A DNA stretch of 64,000 nt from Linepithema humile (lineage: Eukaryota > Arthropoda > Insecta > Hymenoptera > Formicidae), in NCBI RefSeq assembly GCF_040581485.1, contig NC_090135.1, positions 9,913,001 to 9,977,000 on the forward strand, given 5' to 3'. This document shows, piece by piece, positions 62,307 through 64,000 of this stretch. Every line of letters starts with the position of its first letter. Position 1 is the stretch's first letter. The notes under the pieces are model-generated. The model had not been told where the DNA came from. It did not search any database and saw only the letters and a list, made by a program, of their open reading frames with translations. The translations under genes and the position numbers were made by a program.

Positions 62307-63020
62307 TTCCAGAGGCCCGAGCTAATCGCACACGTGGTCGTCGGTACCATCGAGAAGTCGTCATTGATGTCCGAGCCCATTACGGCTACCGAGTCCACGT
62401 GGAAGACGGAGATCGTCGCGAAGATGCCACCATCAGATCGAAAAGACCTAAGAGACTCTCAAGCTCTCGCGACGATTCTGTGCAATTAGCTGAAAAATTG
62501 CCGCACTCGGAAAGAGCGGAAAAACGCTTTTCTCCTTCATGAAAATTCTACGGCGGTGTTCTTATCGCGCATAATGTAGCTCTGCTTAAATCTGAGAACT
62601 CTTCGCATTACCTAAAAGAATGAGATACAAAATCATATAACTATATTGAAAGGTAAAAAGTGCGCGGAGAAATTCCAGACAGCTCTGTACTTTTCTGACT
62701 AAATGTATACTTGATCGCCTCGCGTTTACAACGAACGCATCTTCAAATCGCGTTCGGAAATTTATTCAAGAGTAATGTTGAGGAATAATAATTGTCTTTT
62801 GGAACAAAATACGTTGCCAAAAAAGACCCGATGTTCCCAGGCGTTTTAAATATGAACAGACTATTATCGGTTCGATACTGTACAACTCATGAGCCTATTA
62901 CGTCATGACCTTACATACACTCACTTACTCTGTATTATAATGTAAGGAAATAATATATTCTATACTTCGTCCAGATTGTGAATAAGTTAAAAAATAAATC
63001 AATGTTTTTTCTTAATAGCC
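62307..63020 (+). other. 3' UTR of the lectin/CUB/Sushi gene
   Basis: Runs from the TGA at 62304-62306 to the polyadenylation signal at 62,993. The first 240 bases are CpG-rich and open in another frame (see findings). No further exon seen. Confidence 0.55.
62993..62998 (+). terminator. polyadenylation signal, lectin/CUB/Sushi gene
   Basis: AATAAA about 690 bp after the stop codon, followed by a T-rich stretch (GTTTTTTCTTAATAG). It faces the HEATR1 signal about 250 bp away, as expected for convergent genes. Confidence 0.5.
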
Positions 63021-63244
63021 GTCTGCATTTGCATTATTTACCATCTTCACTCCAAAAACTGATTTTTAACTTTGAAGAAACTCGATGCTTAAGTCGCTAT
63101 TTCCTGAATTTGTTTTGCTACACTTGTATAAATTTTTAAATTATTTTCTATGCATCTAACTATCCTCAAATCCTGCAAAATAATAAAAATATTAAAACAT
63201 TATGATTTAATGAACGGAAAAGTTTTTACTGTAAAAACTAATTA

Positions 63245-63250
63245 TTTATT
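63245..63250 (-). terminator. HEATR1: polyadenylation signal, HEATR1
   Basis: TTTATT on the plus strand reads AATAAA on the minus strand, about 110 bp after the HEATR1 stop codon. Confidence 0.5.
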
Positions 63251-63360
63251 ATAAAACTTATTACATTTAAATTTAAATTATTTAACTATTATTTAATTGC
63301 AACACTAACTACTATATTTATATTTAAAATATGGATATCTGAATCAGCGCTCACAGAGAT

Positions 63361-64000
63361 TTAAAAATACTTCTGCAAAGGCTCTCCTAAAATATCCTCT
63401 AAGGTACGAACAGCATTTTGCGCACACTTCTCCGTATCTTCGTCTTCATCTTCTAGCATTTCCGCCAAGAATGGCACGGTTTCCGGTAATAATGGCATAA
63501 AATCTTCGCCGAGCTTTCTTGCAATTTCCACCTAAATCACGATGGCAAAAAATTATACATAAAATAGATGAAGAAATTAATAAGAAAAAATTAAAATAAA
63601 GACATGAGAATAGTAAAAATAATTCCTACATTAAAAAATTAAAACAAACTGAAATTCCAAGAGCAAATTATCTTAAAGTAATTCTTATTTCATCATAAAT
63701 TAATTAATTTTACATAACGTTCTGTCAGCTATTTAATATATTGAAAAAAATAAAGATATTATAAAGTAAAAATCTCAATGAGATTGCATTATTTAAATTA
63801 AACTACTAAGTAATAAAAGATTAACTATTGTCTCATTTTACCAGTGCAATGAGAGCGGTGCTCCTGACGTAAGGCTTTGCATGTCTGGTCTTTAGCAACG
63901 TTTGATAGACTAGCTGTTTATGCAGCGAGTCGTCGGGAATAGCGCTGGTAAAGGAAGCAATGCAGGGTACGATCAAGCGACTAGCCCGGCTTTCGTATTC
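63361..64000 (-). CDS. HEATR1: HEATR1/Utp10, C-terminal two exons (partial)
   Basis: HEATR1 (yeast Utp10) is a large HEAT-repeat protein of the small-subunit processome; it acts in the nucleolus in pre-rRNA transcription and 18S rRNA processing. Two minus-strand exons are present: 63842-64000 (53 codons, cut by the window edge) and 63361-63531 (56 codons plus TAA), joined at phase 0 by donor CTG|GTAAAA and acceptor GATTTAG. The peptide reads RLIVPCIASFTSAIPDDSLH, then LLKTRHAKPYVRSTALIALV, then KLGEDFMPLLPETVPFLAEM, an acidic LEDEDEDTEK and the end VRTLEDILGEPLQKYF. The motifs LLKTRH, LLPETxPFLAE and LGEPLQ.YF are hallmarks of the family C-terminus. The rest of the protein (usually about 2,000 residues) lies beyond 64,000. 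The gene converges on the lectin/CUB/Sushi gene, with stop codons about 1.05 kb apart. Confidence 0.95.

Noticed and set aside
1..64000. tRNA, rRNA or CRISPR-like arrays
   Set aside because: I looked for A/B-box-like clover-leaf patterns and regularly spaced repeats and saw none that could be defended by eye.

Overview
This is a eukaryotic, almost certainly insect, window. AT-rich introns and spacers are broken by short CpG-rich islands, CG dinucleotides are not depleted, and genes are split by GT-AG introns. That base composition and the protein families point to Hymenoptera, perhaps an ant; this is inference, not proof. Most long open frames here are chance frames inside the CpG-rich islands. 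Only three loci are firmly supported.

(1) Plus strand, 15.2-16.5 kb: the last three exons of a whirlin-family PDZ scaffold (Drosophila dyschronic, vertebrate WHRN), encoding the C-terminal PDZ domain. A possible internal-promoter first exon lies at 13.77 kb. Its upstream exons lie off-window or are unresolved; one weak candidate is at 9.4 kb. (2) Plus strand, 30.4-62.3 kb: a complete nine-coding-exon gene. All splice phases agree and the product is a 469-residue single-pass membrane protein: signal peptide, SUEL-type galactose-binding lectin domain, CUB domain, one Sushi/CCP domain, membrane-proximal linker, transmembrane helix and short cytoplasmic tail. I do not recognise a named orthologue. 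A 19.6-kb intron separates the Sushi exon from the juxtamembrane exon. (3) Minus strand, 63.36 kb to the window end: the last two exons of HEATR1/Utp10, a ribosome-biogenesis factor, tail-to-tail with gene 2. Near the left edge, 1577-1780 on the minus strand looks like the terminal exon of an unidentified gene.

The rest is intronic and intergenic. It holds a ~190-bp inverted-repeat (MITE-like) element at 6.8 kb, a ~70-bp minisatellite at 53.5-53.8 kb, several long microsatellites, and a tandem duplication at 59.2-60.7 kb in the last intron of gene 2. Each duplicate carries what looks like a minus-strand spliced exon pair and an array of ~55-57 bp subrepeats.

The items most worth a second look are an overlapping second reading frame that stays open across a splice junction in gene 2, possible alternative first, internal and last exons of gene 2, and the duplicated antisense exon pair whose second copy has a GC instead of a GT donor. 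I saw no CRISPR arrays, rRNA, tRNA or bacterial features. I found nothing that I can claim as a wholly new system.
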